Source: Bacteroidota bacterium (lineage in GTDB: Bacteria > Bacteroidota > Bacteroidia > Chitinophagales > Saprospiraceae). Taken from it: 58,709 nucleotides of DNA. This document shows positions 43,689-53,362 of the stretch, in pieces; position 1 is the stretch's first letter, and each line of letters begins with the position of its first letter. The notes beneath the pieces are model-generated. The model saw only the letters and a list, made by a program, of their open reading frames with translations. It was not told the DNA's origin and searched no databases. Position numbers and translations under genes: made by a program. The stretch lies in NCBI GenBank assembly GCA_030147525.1, contig JASBVF010000049.1, positions 1-58,709 on the forward strand. Reading direction: 5' to 3'.

Positions 43689-46466
43689 CTACCGCACCAG
43701 CAGCACCTCCCCCTCCACCATCTCCGTCCGCCCGTCCGCCAGCCGGATTTCAATCAAATAAACGTACACACCCGGAAGCGCCGCCTTGCCTTTCATGTTC
43801 CCGTCCCAGCCGGAAGCCGGATCGTTCGGCGCCAGGTTCACGCCGTCGAAGACCAGCCCGCCCCAGCGGTCGAAGACCCGGAAAGAGGCGACCGATGCCA
43901 CGGCCGGACTGCCGAATACCGTCAGCCGGTCGTTGATGCCGTCGCCATTGGGTGAAAAGGCATTGGGCACATACACCCGGTTTTGCCGGTCCACCGTCAC
44001 GGTCACCTCGTCTTTGGCGGTGCAGCCGTTGGCATCCTGCACCTGCACTTCGTAGCGGATGGTCTGTAGCGGCGAAGCATTTGCCGACAGGCAGTCCGTA
44101 CAATCCAGGAAATCGGGCGGCTGCCAATAAACCACTGGGTTGAGCAGGTTGGTTTGAGCGGAAAGCGTAACGGTTTGCCCCAGTTGGATGGATTGGTCTT
44201 CGCCCGCATCCACTGTCACCGGAACCGGGGCCATCAGCACAGCCTCCGCCTCCGACCTGCAACCTCCGGCATCCTCCGCCACGAGCGTATAAACGCCGGG
44301 AGGCAGGTTTTCAAAAACAGGCGACGTGGAAAACTGCGCCCCGCCGTCAATGGAAAATTGCAGGGGCGGCGTGCCGCCGGCAGCATTTTCAAAAACAATG
44401 CGCCCGTCGTCAATGCCGGAACAGGTGGGATCGTCCGTTTGCCAATCGAACTGCACACCGGCGGAAAGCGCCAGCGAAGCCTCCGCCGTGCAGCCAAAAC
44501 CATTCGTCACTGTCACGCTGTAAACGCCCGGCGTGCTGACGGAAAGTGCAGGCGACGTGCTGCCGCCGGCCCAGAGATAAGCGGCATGCTGACCGGCGGA
44601 AAGACTGACTTGATCGCTGTCGCAAAAATCGCCGTCCGCCGTGATGGCCACGACCGGCAGCGGATGCACGGCGAGTTGCAGGCAGACCGTCGAATCGCAG
44701 CCGCCCGCTTGCGGGACGACCTGGCAGGTCAGTGTGTCCGCATAAAAAACAGCGCCGCCCCAACTGAAACTTTCGCCCTCGCAAATAGCAGCCGTTTGCA
44801 GGACGAGTACGGTATCGCCTTCGGCAATATCGTAACCGGCCGTGGCCGTGCAGCCGTTGGCGTCCGTGACCGTAAGCTGGTAAGCTCCCGGCCCTACGCT
44901 GACAGGATCAGGCCCGGCAGCACCGTTGTCCCAGGCGAATGCATAAGGCGCCGTGCCGCCGGAAGCATTGGCGGCCAGGATGCCGGAGTTGTCGCAAAGC
45001 GAGGACGGGCCGGTGTAGCTGACGGAAACAGCGAGCAGATCAGGCTGACCGACCACCACCGTATCGGCCTTGACGCAACCGGCGGCATCGCTGATCACGA
45101 GCGGATACACCCCGGAGGACAGACCGCTCACCGTGCTGCCCTGCTGCCCGCCCTGCCATTGAAAATCGTAAGGCGCCATACCGCCGGATGCCGAAAGGCC
45201 GGCGCTGCCGGTGCTAAAGCCGAAGCAGGCAGGCGGCGTCACGTCTGCTGTGAGTTGCAGCACGCTGTTGTCGAGCATCAGTTCGGCGACGGAGACGGGA
45301 CTCGACACGCCCCCGGCCCAGCCCCGCACGAGTACTTTCCGCTTGCCGTACGTCACAACGAGTGCATCATTTTGAAACAGCACGGCCTTGATCGCCGCCT
45401 CGAAATCCTGGAGTGTGGCGCTGCCCGTGTTCACGAAAGTGAGCCAGCCGCTATTGTTGCCGGCGACGGCGAGGTTGTTGACGGGGCCTGCCGTGAGGTA
45501 CTCCTGCCCGGCATCGAGGACGCCCGTGAGTTGGAGCGAGAGGGAATCGAGCAGGCCGGTGGCGGAGAGGATAACGACGTCGGTATCGGCGACGGCGGCG
45601 GGTGGTGCACAGAATTTCTCCCCACAAAAGTCGCCCCGAAAGCCAAAAGAGCTGTTATCGTTGTCAAGGTCCACGAAAACATCGCAGGGAGGAAGCATGC
45701 ATTCCGTATAAGAACCTGCCCCAGTGATAGCAAGTTCAGGCATATCACAGACCAGCGTTGTAGTCCAGTTGTCAAAATCGATAAAATAAACTTCCGAATG
45801 ATCAGGTGCCCGGCCAATAGCATAAGTGGCTACACTATCACAACCCAGTTGCACTGTCGCCAGGCCATGAATGGGTAAGGTTCCCGGCGGAAAGTCCATT
45901 ACGATTTTGCTTTCTGAAGGATTTTTCATGTTGACTTCTACGAGTTTATTGCCAATGGCAGCTACGTAGAATTTGCCCTGGCGATAGGTGATGTCGCCCT
46001 GGCATTGCATGCCGGGCGGGAGGTCGCCGAGGTAGATTTCCTGATAGGTGCAGCACTGTAACCAATACTTCGTGATGCCCAAACCTGCCGTATATACAAA
46101 ATTGTTTTCGTCGCAGGTGACCCCTGTGATTTGGGGGTCATAATAAACAAGATTAGGATATACCAATCCCGTCCAACTCATTTCGCCATTATAAAGCATT
46201 GTATCGCCTGGCCAATTGGTAGCTGCATAACCATAAACTTCCCCATCAGGCCGGATGGCAATGTCAGACGCAGCCTTAAAAGTTAGGATTTCTCCAAGTA
46301 TGGTGTCTGAACAAGAATTCAGATTGATTGTTCCTTGTTCTATCTGTGGGGCAAAAGTAGCCAAGCTGGTGTCCACATAGATAATTTCCTGTGAGTGGAG
46401 CAGAAACGGCAATGCCGCTGCCGATAACAGCAGCGACATTGCTAACCTGATTTTTAAAGTTCGCAT
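43689..46466 (-). CDS. SprB-like surface protein with type B T9SS sorting domain
   Basis: The 925-residue protein has a signal peptide (MRTLKIRLAMSLLLSAAALPFLLHSQ). An N-terminal propeller-like part (IAIRPDGEVYGYA ... NFVYTAGLG) leads to SprB-type repeats (LSASGGMAPYDFQWQGG...SGLSSGVYPLVISDAAGC and relatives) with Ig-like modules between them. A CHU_C type B sorting domain closes it from about residue 830 (VYVPNAFSPNGDGINDRLTV ... VFDRWGGLVFDG). Proteins of this kind act in gliding, adhesion or surface display. It starts 29 bp after the stop of the gene upstream on the same strand, so the two form an operon. Confidence 0.85.
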   Translation of the reverse strand: MRTLKIRLAMSLLLSAAALPFLLHSQEIIYVDTSLATFAPQIEQGTINLNSCSDTILGEILTFKAASDIAIRPDGEVYGYAATNWPGDTMLYNGEMSWTGLVYPNLVYYDPQITGVTCDENNFVYTAGLGITKYWLQCCTYQEIYLGDLPPGMQCQGDITYRQGKFYVAAIGNKLVEVNMKNPSESKIVMDFPPGTLPIHGLATVQLGCDSVATYAIGRAPDHSEVYFIDFDNWTTTLVCDMPELAITGAGSYTECMLPPCDVFVDLDNDNSSFGFRGDFCGEKFCAPPAAVADTDVVILSATGLLDSLSLQLTGVLDAGQEYLTAGPVNNLAVAGNNSGWLTFVNTGSATLQDFEAAIKAVLFQNDALVVTYGKRKVLVRGWAGGVSSPVSVAELMLDNSVLQLTADVTPPACFGFSTGSAGLSASGGMAPYDFQWQGGQQGSTVSGLSSGVYPLVISDAAGCVKADTVVVGQPDLLAVSVSYTGPSSLCDNSGILAANASGGTAPYAFAWDNGAAGPDPVSVGPGAYQLTVTDANGCTATAGYDIAEGDTVLVLQTAAICEGESFSWGGAVFYADTLTCQVVPQAGGCDSTVCLQLAVHPLPVVAITADGDFCDSDQVSLSAGQHAAYLWAGGSTSPALSVSTPGVYSVTVTNGFGCTAEASLALSAGVQFDWQTDDPTCSGIDDGRIVFENAAGGTPPLQFSIDGGAQFSTSPVFENLPPGVYTLVAEDAGGCRSEAEAVLMAPVPVTVDAGEDQSIQLGQTVTLSAQTNLLNPVVYWQPPDFLDCTDCLSANASPLQTIRYEVQVQDANGCTAKDEVTVTVDRQNRVYVPNAFSPNGDGINDRLTVFGSPAVASVASFRVFDRWGGLVFDGVNLAPNDPASGWDGNMKGKAALPGVYVYLIEIRLADGRTEMVEGEVLLVR

Positions 46467-46495
46467 AATAATGATTCAAATTTTTAGAAACACTG

Positions 46496-49400
46496 TCATT
46501 CCATCTTGACCAGTTTTTTCTCTTTGCAAAGTTCACCATCCTTTGTGATGGTCAAGAAATATATGCTCGGAGGAAGGTGTCCCAAGCCGTTGATTGTGAA
46601 ATCGGCATTCCCAGCCCAATGTTCATAATCCTGTCTGAAAACCTGAGTCCCAATGTTGTCATATAACCTGATTTCTCCCTTAAAATAATTTCTAAATTCG
46701 GACTGAATTTTTATTTCCGAGGAGAATGGATTCGGATCTATGAAAACCTCATTGGGGTCAACAGTTCCATTACAAACGAGATTGTTTGTGGATGGCTCAT
46801 TCAATAGAGGGTTGCAGGTCAGTTTAAATTCAAATTTAGAAGAAGATGATCCACATGATTCGACCACAATGGTAATTGCGTTTTCAGGCCCAACTGTAAA
46901 TTCTTCAGTAGGCCCCCAACTGCCAGGATCTGCTTGCGTTCCCGTTGACACACAGCCTATTTCCAAAAGGGGAGAGGTATTTGAATTGCCCTCATACACT
47001 AAAAACTTGTCTGGAATATTATATGTCCTATAGTCAAAATTAATGGTGGTTCCTGGGTCAAGGTCGTGCCATAAATAATAAACATTGTATCCTCCTTGTC
47101 CGGTTATTTTCCTATGGAAACCACAGATACTTTCCTGTAAATAACATTCACCTTCATGGCACTCCCAACCACTGGGACATACTGGGAAGCAACCACCGAC
47201 TTCTCCGTTTGACTCCGGCACACAATGTCCTTCTTCGTTGCATTCCTGCCCAAATGGACAATCATAATCACTGTCGCATGGCAAATAGCAGTTACCTGTA
47301 ATGGGATCACATTCATAATCCTCCGGACAGTCAGAGTCAAAAAAGCAAGGGTTAGGGTTTTCGTTCGGGTCTTCAAAAATTACTTGGACGCATTCTCCAT
47401 ACATTGCCAGCAAAGGTTCGTTTACATATACATCATAAATAGGACTTGGCTCAAGGTTGGCATCAAACAGACACCAGCCGAAGTTGCTGCATCCATAAGT
47501 ATCCGGTATGTTCAAGGGAAATTGACCTGGCAGCGAAGCGACGGCACTGTTGGGTGGTATAGTTACGTCCTGAACCGTTGCTATACCATTTTCGTCAAAG
47601 TCTATTATGGTCAAAGTGCCTCCAGAATTACACGGGTTTGCAGCGTTATAATTGTTAGGGTCAGGCACAAAATCAAAATATGTAAATTGGTAGTTTCCAA
47701 AAGAAGGCTCACAATCATCATCGCTTCCACTGCCAAAGAAATAACTTCCATCTTCCACACAACCCTGACAGGTACTAACTCCGTAATATGCATCTTTGAA
47801 TATTTGTGGAACATTCTGGCTCTGGATATACCAGTGATTATCCATAAAGATTATTAGATCATTATAGTTTCCAGCCCCATACCAGTTGACTGAAAGCTCA
47901 GTTTGGCAATCATCTTCCGGGCCAGGGTCACTGCCTATATAGCTGATGCCGATTTCGTAAGTACCAGCATGGCTTGGAGCCCATCCTCCATCACCTGAGA
48001 TTAATTTTACTATATCAAATGGGTCACTATCCATTACCTCAAAGATCAAGGGTGAACCACCCTCAGGAAAAGTTATGGTGACCTGACCCGTCCAGCAGTT
48101 GAATCCAGGGGCAAAACCCTCATTGACATCCACTACAATCCTTGAGCAATCCCCTTCGAACCAGTTGCCGCACGAATCAAAACAATCGTTTAACGATTTT
48201 TCAACCCTCAGGCGGAAGTAAGGGAAATCATAATAGTGGTATCCTCCGTATTGTGGGCCAGAACCTTGACTTATAACTTCACAGAAAAACGTCCCACAGC
48301 AGTTAACGTGTGTTCTTGAAAAAAGATGGTCATCACATAAATTATAAGTCTTGAACTTTACTGTTCCAGCGGGGACTCCCTCAATTGTTATGGAAGATGT
48401 AAAACTGTTTATTTCAATAGTTTGTTTATACCCGCTTTCTGAAGGAGCGTAAGCATCCTCCATAGTAACTTCCACAAAATAAGGGAAATTTGTCCCCATA
48501 TAGTCCACATTCAAATTATATGTATGAGATTGATTGGGGCCACAATCTCCTTGCGGATCTCCGCTATAATTAATCGTAAAATTGAATCCATCGCCTGGTT
48601 CCTCAACGCAAGCAGGAATGCCGGGAAAACTGCCTGTATAAACACAATCATTCGGGGCTGTGTATGTGAAGTAAAATAAGTCAACGTTACTAAAGTTTTC
48701 GCTGATGGATGTATTAAAAATATTTGGGTTGTTTACTGAATGCGTCACTATTGCCGGCTGATTCATCTGAGGTGAACTAAAAACTGCAATTTGGCCAGGA
48801 AATTCAAAGAGATCACTTTGGATATTGATTACCGCATTTCCAGAAAAGTTGACTTGGTTGCCAAAATAGTAAAGTACCTCTACATCATATTCAAAAGTTT
48901 CTTGCCCTGCTTGACCAACCGGGAATGGGTGAACCTCTGTACAACCGGTTACATTGGAGGTTATTGTGACCGTATATTCTCCCGGGCAAAGGTAAAACCT
49001 TTCTTTAGGTTTATAAAAATTACCATCGGCCCATTGAATTGAAACGGGAATTGATGGATTTATTTCCAACAGAATACTTCCCGAACATTGGGCGCCGCAA
49101 CCGTTGTTTTCAATCACTGAACTAAGCAGCAATGCCGTACCTGAAGGATCACCGACTTCGTAACAATCGGAAAAAGTGCATCCGATAGCATCTGTGATTG
49201 TCACACAATAGGTGCCTTCTCCCAAATCATTTCTGTTTTGGTTTGTATTGTTGTCTGACCACAAATATGTAAAGGGTGGATTAGTGGGCAACCACTGAGA
49301 AATAAAGGGGGTTAATTCGATGGAACCTTTTCCGCAAGCTAACTCAATTTCACTTTCGACCCTTATGTACGCTTCCTGAACCAAAAAATTGGTAAAAGCC

Positions 49401-51895
49401 TGACATCCATCCCCATTTATCACTTTAACGCCCCAACTGCCCGGCGCCATATCCTGCAATACTGGCTGTTGATCAGTGCTGATGGTCTGCAACGGATAGA
49501 TGCTGTAATTTGTCCATTCGTATGTGAGTGGCCCCGGAGGATTCCCATAAGTGACTTCTACTTCAGAAGTTCCCGTCTCTCCACTGCATACAATCACTGG
49601 GTCTTCAACCATTGCCACACCAAAAGAAGGGGTTGCAGGCCACATCAGGGTATAGTTAGAAGCAGTACATCCCATGGCATCCGTTAAAATTACCGAATAC
49701 CAACCCGCAGGAACATCGGTGAGCGTAGCAGTATTGCCAAGGTATTGTGTTTGATATGTACTCCAGTTAAAGTTAAACCAATAATATTCAAAAGGCCCCA
49801 AAGCAGTATTCGATGCAACAGCTGTAATCTGTCCCTCATTCAAAGGATAACATCCTGGCTGCATATCAAAACTGATGGTAAACGCTCCCGCTCCATCTGC
49901 ACTTACCTCGAAACAGTCAAAAGCCACGCATCCAGTACTTGCTTCCACAATAGTTACACAGTATTCGCCAGCATTCAACCCTGAAATATCTTCTGTTGTT
50001 GCTCCATTGTTCCACTTGAAAGTGTATATCGGGTTGGGAGTGCCAAAAAAAGGTAATGCAGTAAGGTTGATGGAACCTCCGGTACTACTTGAACAGGAAG
50101 CATGGGTCACATCGGCCTCTATATCGCTTTCCAAAAGTTCACATTGAATACTATATGTAGCCGTTGCAGAGTTCCCGCAGTCATCAGTGACTGTAACAGT
50201 ATATTCTCCGGGTGAGAGATTTTGAATCATGGGGCCTTCACTACCATTGCTCCAACTGTAGGAAAGATCATAAAGTCCACTGTAAGGCCCAACATTTGCA
50301 TCGACTTCAATAACGCCTGTTGAAAAACCATACGTCGCATGCTCCAGGTTAATCAGTTCAATTTTTATGGGCGGAGGTTCAGGAGTGAAGCACGCCGTAG
50401 CCTGACAATCGTTCGGAGCAAATCCGATGCTGATCGTTACGCAATACTCCACGCCATATTCAGCCGAAATAACCTCTGTAGTAGATTGAGCGGGATCGTT
50501 CCACAAAATAGAATAATTATCATCCGGGGAAATATTTAAATGCAATTCTCCGATATCACAGTTATTCAGATAAGGAAATACTTCGAAACCGACAGAAAAA
50601 CCACAAACCACCCAAGTATCTGAAACTGAAAAATTGCAGTCGTTTGAAGAAACAACAAGGGTATATGATCCGGAAATTAGGTCATTATTATCTTCTACGG
50701 TCTTGTTGTTACTCCAATTATAATTAAAGTTGTAGCCGGGGAATTGATCACTCACATTCAATATATCGATGGCCCCTAAACTTCCGCTTAAGGAGATGGG
50801 GATCACTTGAGCTTCAATAGGATTAATAGACTGTGCTATTTCATCGCATCCGATCACATTAATTTTAGCCGTCGATTTACAGCCATGAATATCATTTGTC
50901 ACAGTAACGGAATATTCCCCGGGTTCCAAATTACTGATTGTAGGAGTGGTCTGTCCCATTGGGGTTAGTCCTAAAGCCCATTGAAAGCTAAAAGGCCCCT
51001 GCTGACCAATCATATCTACAATAATAACGCCATCTCCATTGTTGGAAGGTTTTACTGTATAATTGATTACCGGGGCAGGTTGGCTCTCCACCATAATACC
51101 ACACACCGTCTCATCGCACCCGTTCATGGTGCGCAAATTTAGACAGTATTCTCCGGGTGCTGCATTTTCCAGGGATGCAAATCCATCCTGCGACGGGTCA
51201 AATTCTACAAGCCCGAACCCTGCTTTCGACCACCTGAATTCAAAAGGGCCTAAACCCATGCCAGGCGGAAGTTGTACGCTGATGGTATTTGTTCCTTCCT
51301 CATTACAATCCGGGGTGACTGTGATAAATGATGAAAGATCGAAACCCGTGCATACGTCTAATTCCATATTTGCAGTTGCCTGGCATCCTGTTTCGAGATC
51401 GGTGATGGTCACCGTATGTGTCTCCGGCCCGCCAAAAGCAGGAGGCAGGATGGCTGGATTCTCCTGATTGGAATAGGTACCGTACCAGCTTGACCATGCG
51501 TAATTGTAACTGCCGCTGCCTCCTGATATTTCTAATTCTGCACTTCCGGATACGCAGATGCAGATGGGGGTAATAGATGTTATTTCTAAACAAGACTTGA
51601 CCTCGTCATATAAAACCGTAGCACAACCATAAGCATTCGTAACTGTAATGGTGTACTCCGCAGCGCATAAATCAGAAAAAGTATAACCCCCATTTACATC
51701 AGGCACAAACTCTACAGATCCATCCGAACCTTCTAAAAGTAAAACAAACGGCCCTGCATTCCCTTCTGCAAATACAATGATGGAGCCATCGCAATTTCCA
51801 CTTGTAGCATGGGAAACGCTTAATACTTCGATTGTAGCGAAGGCAGTTTGAATTGTGGATAAAAGAAAAAAAGTAAAGAAGAATATCTTGCGCAT
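46496..51895 (-). CDS. Very large SprB-repeat surface protein, T9SS type A
   Basis: I chose the ATG at 51895 (MRKIFFFTFFLLSTIQTAFA, a good signal peptide); an ATG at 51919 is also in frame. The ~1799-residue protein has at least ten SprB-like modules of the form 'YxWSNG...ISGLNAGEYCVTIVEAStGC'. A Cys-rich run of CxxDxDCPxGxxC units comes near the end (CFFDSDCPEDYECDPITGNC, CDSDYDCPFGQEC). A CUB-like stretch (CGFHRKITGQGGYNVYYLW) and a type A tail (FIDPNPFSSEIKI ... SIYFLTI ... KLVKME) follow. It is probably a long surface adhesin. Its DNA is AT-richer than the adhesin genes at 34-42 kb. Confidence 0.85.
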   Translation of the reverse strand: MRKIFFFTFFLLSTIQTAFATIEVLSVSHATSGNCDGSIIVFAEGNAGPFVLLLEGSDGSVEFVPDVNGGYTFSDLCAAEYTITVTNAYGCATVLYDEVKSCLEITSITPICICVSGSAELEISGGSGSYNYAWSSWYGTYSNQENPAILPPAFGGPETHTVTITDLETGCQATANMELDVCTGFDLSSFITVTPDCNEEGTNTISVQLPPGMGLGPFEFRWSKAGFGLVEFDPSQDGFASLENAAPGEYCLNLRTMNGCDETVCGIMVESQPAPVINYTVKPSNNGDGVIIVDMIGQQGPFSFQWALGLTPMGQTTPTISNLEPGEYSVTVTNDIHGCKSTAKINVIGCDEIAQSINPIEAQVIPISLSGSLGAIDILNVSDQFPGYNFNYNWSNNKTVEDNNDLISGSYTLVVSSNDCNFSVSDTWVVCGFSVGFEVFPYLNNCDIGELHLNISPDDNYSILWNDPAQSTTEVISAEYGVEYCVTISIGFAPNDCQATACFTPEPPPIKIELINLEHATYGFSTGVIEVDANVGPYSGLYDLSYSWSNGSEGPMIQNLSPGEYTVTVTDDCGNSATATYSIQCELLESDIEADVTHASCSSSTGGSINLTALPFFGTPNPIYTFKWNNGATTEDISGLNAGEYCVTIVEASTGCVAFDCFEVSADGAGAFTISFDMQPGCYPLNEGQITAVASNTALGPFEYYWFNFNWSTYQTQYLGNTATLTDVPAGWYSVILTDAMGCTASNYTLMWPATPSFGVAMVEDPVIVCSGETGTSEVEVTYGNPPGPLTYEWTNYSIYPLQTISTDQQPVLQDMAPGSWGVKVINGDGCQAFTNFLVQEAYIRVESEIELACGKGSIELTPFISQWLPTNPPFTYLWSDNNTNQNRNDLGEGTYCVTITDAIGCTFSDCYEVGDPSGTALLLSSVIENNGCGAQCSGSILLEINPSIPVSIQWADGNFYKPKERFYLCPGEYTVTITSNVTGCTEVHPFPVGQAGQETFEYDVEVLYYFGNQVNFSGNAVINIQSDLFEFPGQIAVFSSPQMNQPAIVTHSVNNPNIFNTSISENFSNVDLFYFTYTAPNDCVYTGSFPGIPACVEEPGDGFNFTINYSGDPQGDCGPNQSHTYNLNVDYMGTNFPYFVEVTMEDAYAPSESGYKQTIEINSFTSSITIEGVPAGTVKFKTYNLCDDHLFSRTHVNCCGTFFCEVISQGSGPQYGGYHYYDFPYFRLRVEKSLNDCFDSCGNWFEGDCSRIVVDVNEGFAPGFNCWTGQVTITFPEGGSPLIFEVMDSDPFDIVKLISGDGGWAPSHAGTYEIGISYIGSDPGPEDDCQTELSVNWYGAGNYNDLIIFMDNHWYIQSQNVPQIFKDAYYGVSTCQGCVEDGSYFFGSGSDDDCEPSFGNYQFTYFDFVPDPNNYNAANPCNSGGTLTIIDFDENGIATVQDVTIPPNSAVASLPGQFPLNIPDTYGCSNFGWCLFDANLEPSPIYDVYVNEPLLAMYGECVQVIFEDPNENPNPCFFDSDCPEDYECDPITGNCYLPCDSDYDCPFGQECNEEGHCVPESNGEVGGCFPVCPSGWECHEGECYLQESICGFHRKITGQGGYNVYYLWHDLDPGTTINFDYRTYNIPDKFLVYEGNSNTSPLLEIGCVSTGTQADPGSWGPTEEFTVGPENAITIVVESCGSSSSKFEFKLTCNPLLNEPSTNNLVCNGTVDPNEVFIDPNPFSSEIKIQSEFRNYFKGEIRLYDNIGTQVFRQDYEHWAGNADFTINGLGHLPPSIYFLTITKDGELCKEKKLVKME

Positions 51896-52002
51896 AAGTA
51901 TAAATGTTCGAGAGTTCATAAAATAGAATTTACAAGTTTTAGAAATTCCGGCTCATCCTCTATCTGATGTTGACATTTCAGGCCATTTCAAAAATGAAAG
52001 GT

Positions 52003-52113
52003 CGCTCATGTTCCCTTGGCGCTGATAGTCGAAAAAATGGCCCTGAAACACCTTGAAAAACAAGGGTACTGATTTGCCACAACTAATTTTTCAGCCCGAA
52101 GGGAACATGAGCG
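52003..52113. repeat. 111-bp palindromic-ended element, copy 1
   Basis: Terminal inverted repeats CGCTCATGTTCCCTT and AAGGGAACATGAGCG bound a non-coding interior. A near-identical copy follows after 8 bp. Confidence 0.8.
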
Positions 52114-52121
52114 GAAAAGGT

Positions 52122-52232
52122 CGCTCATATTCCCTTGGCGCTGATAGTCGAAAAAATGGCCCTGAAACACCTTGGAAAACAAGGGTACTGATTTGCCACA
52201 ACTAATTTTTCAGCCCGAAGGGAACATGAGCG
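52122..52232. repeat. 111-bp palindromic-ended element, copy 2
   Basis: It matches copy 1 except for single changes (CATATTCCC for CATGTTCCC; CTTGGAAAA for CTTGAAAAA). The 119-bp period points to a recent tandem duplication or an element inserted beside itself. Confidence 0.8.
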
Positions 52233-52417
52233 AATCTTTTTTTTAACAATCATCATAAATCAGTTTATTTCAAAGATTTCAAAAAACCAATCATCATTGT
52301 TGTTGATCTAATTCAATAGATCATTTGCGTTTTCAATTGGAACCCCAAAAAAAAGTTCAAACTTTTCTCGAATAGCAGCTTTATTAAATAAGTTAAGATT
52401 TGCTTGAATTGTATCCG

Positions 52418-52762
52418 CTCAAAAAATTATGGCAGTGTTGATAATCAATAAATTACGTTTGATTTTGTGATGATTTTTTAACGTAAAACAATCAAAAAGC
52501 AACGGAATTAATTTGTTTTTGAGGAGTTTTCGAGTTTTTGACTTCAAAAATTGTATCATAACTCACAGGTATTCTCACTTTAGAAGTTTAACATTCCGTA
52601 CAACCTTCGAATTCCAATTTTTACATTCAACGAAAAAAAATTGCAATTTTTTTAACTCAACTATAAAGTCCTATTCAAATGATGGTTTTGATAAGTTAAT
52701 TTTCTAAAGTGAGAATACCTGTCATAACTCATTGATTATCAGTATTGCCATATTTTTTTGAG
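52418..52762. mobile_element. MITE-like element carrying a nested insertion
   Basis: Imperfect inverted repeats of ~32 bp (52418-52449, CTCAAAAAATTATGGCAGTG...; 52731-52762, ...CATATTTTTTTGAG) enclose AT-rich DNA without a transposase. A second element sits inside at 52565-52722. Removing it and one target copy gives an outer element of ~179 bp. The right arm also overlaps the end of a protein-like frame (52729-52965), so it may have inserted into, or formed part of, a gene. Confidence 0.6.
52565..52722. mobile_element. 158-bp MITE with 21-bp inverted repeats and 8-bp target duplication
   Basis: The ends ACAGGTATTCTCACTTTAGAA (52565-52585) and 52702-52722 are exact reverse complements. They are flanked by the direct repeat CATAACTC (52557-52564 and 52723-52730). 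The interior is AT-rich and non-coding. This is the signature of a non-autonomous transposed element. Confidence 0.8.
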
Positions 52763-52965
52763 GGGATATCTTGAATTGATGTTCTAACATTATTTTTTAA
52801 ATAATTGTAGTTTGGAACTCCATTTTGAGCGAATGACCCTTTCCCATCAAAGACCCATTTAATACCAGAACGACCTAAGAATAGTGAATTAATGGAATCA
52901 TCGATTAAACATTCATTCTTATCAAAAACAATAAGACATAAGACCGAAAACTCAATCCCACTTCT
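52729..52965 (-). pseudogene. Protein-like frame without a start, after the immunity gene
   Basis: The minus strand reads GIEFSVLCLIVFDKNECLID, SLFLGRSGIKWVFDGKGSFA and onward to SKKYGNTDNQ before a TGA. There is no ATG in frame, and it overlaps the last bases of the immunity-like gene in another frame. It could be the remains of a second immunity gene or a displaced toxin tip. I recognise no family. Its last codons lie within the right arm of the outer MITE-like element. Confidence 0.4.
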
Positions 52966-53362
52966 TCATGATACCGGGAATTCCTCCATTTTCATATGCT
53001 TTCAAGAAGCCATTCCATTGAGATAGAATTTTTTTAAGCCCATTTACAGTTAAAACACAATATTCTGTTTCAGGTGAATCTTCAAATATTTTAACGTCAT
53101 ATCCAGTTATTTCAATTGTAATATGACGATGATGTATCCAAAATGTAGAATGGTCTTTATGATTCTTAATTTCTTCATCTATTTTTTCGATGAATTTTCT
53201 AACGTAATCCGAATTTTGAAGCTCATAACTTCCCAAGTGTTCTACTAGCCTGAAAATACCTGTATCATGAACTCGAATGATAGGCCAGTTTGTACCATCT
53301 CTTACCGTGACTATCGCAAAATAATAATGAATATTATCTGTTAGATTTAATTCCATGGCCAT
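52952..53362 (-). CDS. Probable immunity protein for the EndoU toxin
   Basis: This 136-residue soluble protein has no signal peptide and starts inside the last codons of the toxin gene (overlap 16 bp), the classic arrangement of a polymorphic-toxin immunity gene. It reads MAMELNLTDNIHYYFAIVTV and includes HHRHITIEITGYDVKIFEDS. A second in-frame ATG lies two codons later. I do not recognise a named immunity family, so the role rests on position, size and strand. It would act in the cytoplasm by binding the nuclease domain. Confidence 0.75.
   Translation of the reverse strand: MAMELNLTDNIHYYFAIVTVRDGTNWPIIRVHDTGIFRLVEHLGSYELQNSDYVRKFIEKIDEEIKNHKDHSTFWIHHRHITIEITGYDVKIFEDSPETEYCVLTVNGLKKILSQWNGFLKAYENGGIPGIMKKWD

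Larger units (their letters stand above)
51896..52417. other. AT-rich intergenic region with repeat elements
   Basis: No gene is seen apart from two 111-bp elements (52003-52113 and 52122-52232). The rest is AT-rich without features. Confidence 0.55.

Noticed and set aside
44154-45878. 574-codon plus-strand open frame
   Set aside because: It lies wholly antisense to the SprB-like gene, is rich in Arg/His/Gly as expected of a shadow frame, and has no domain.
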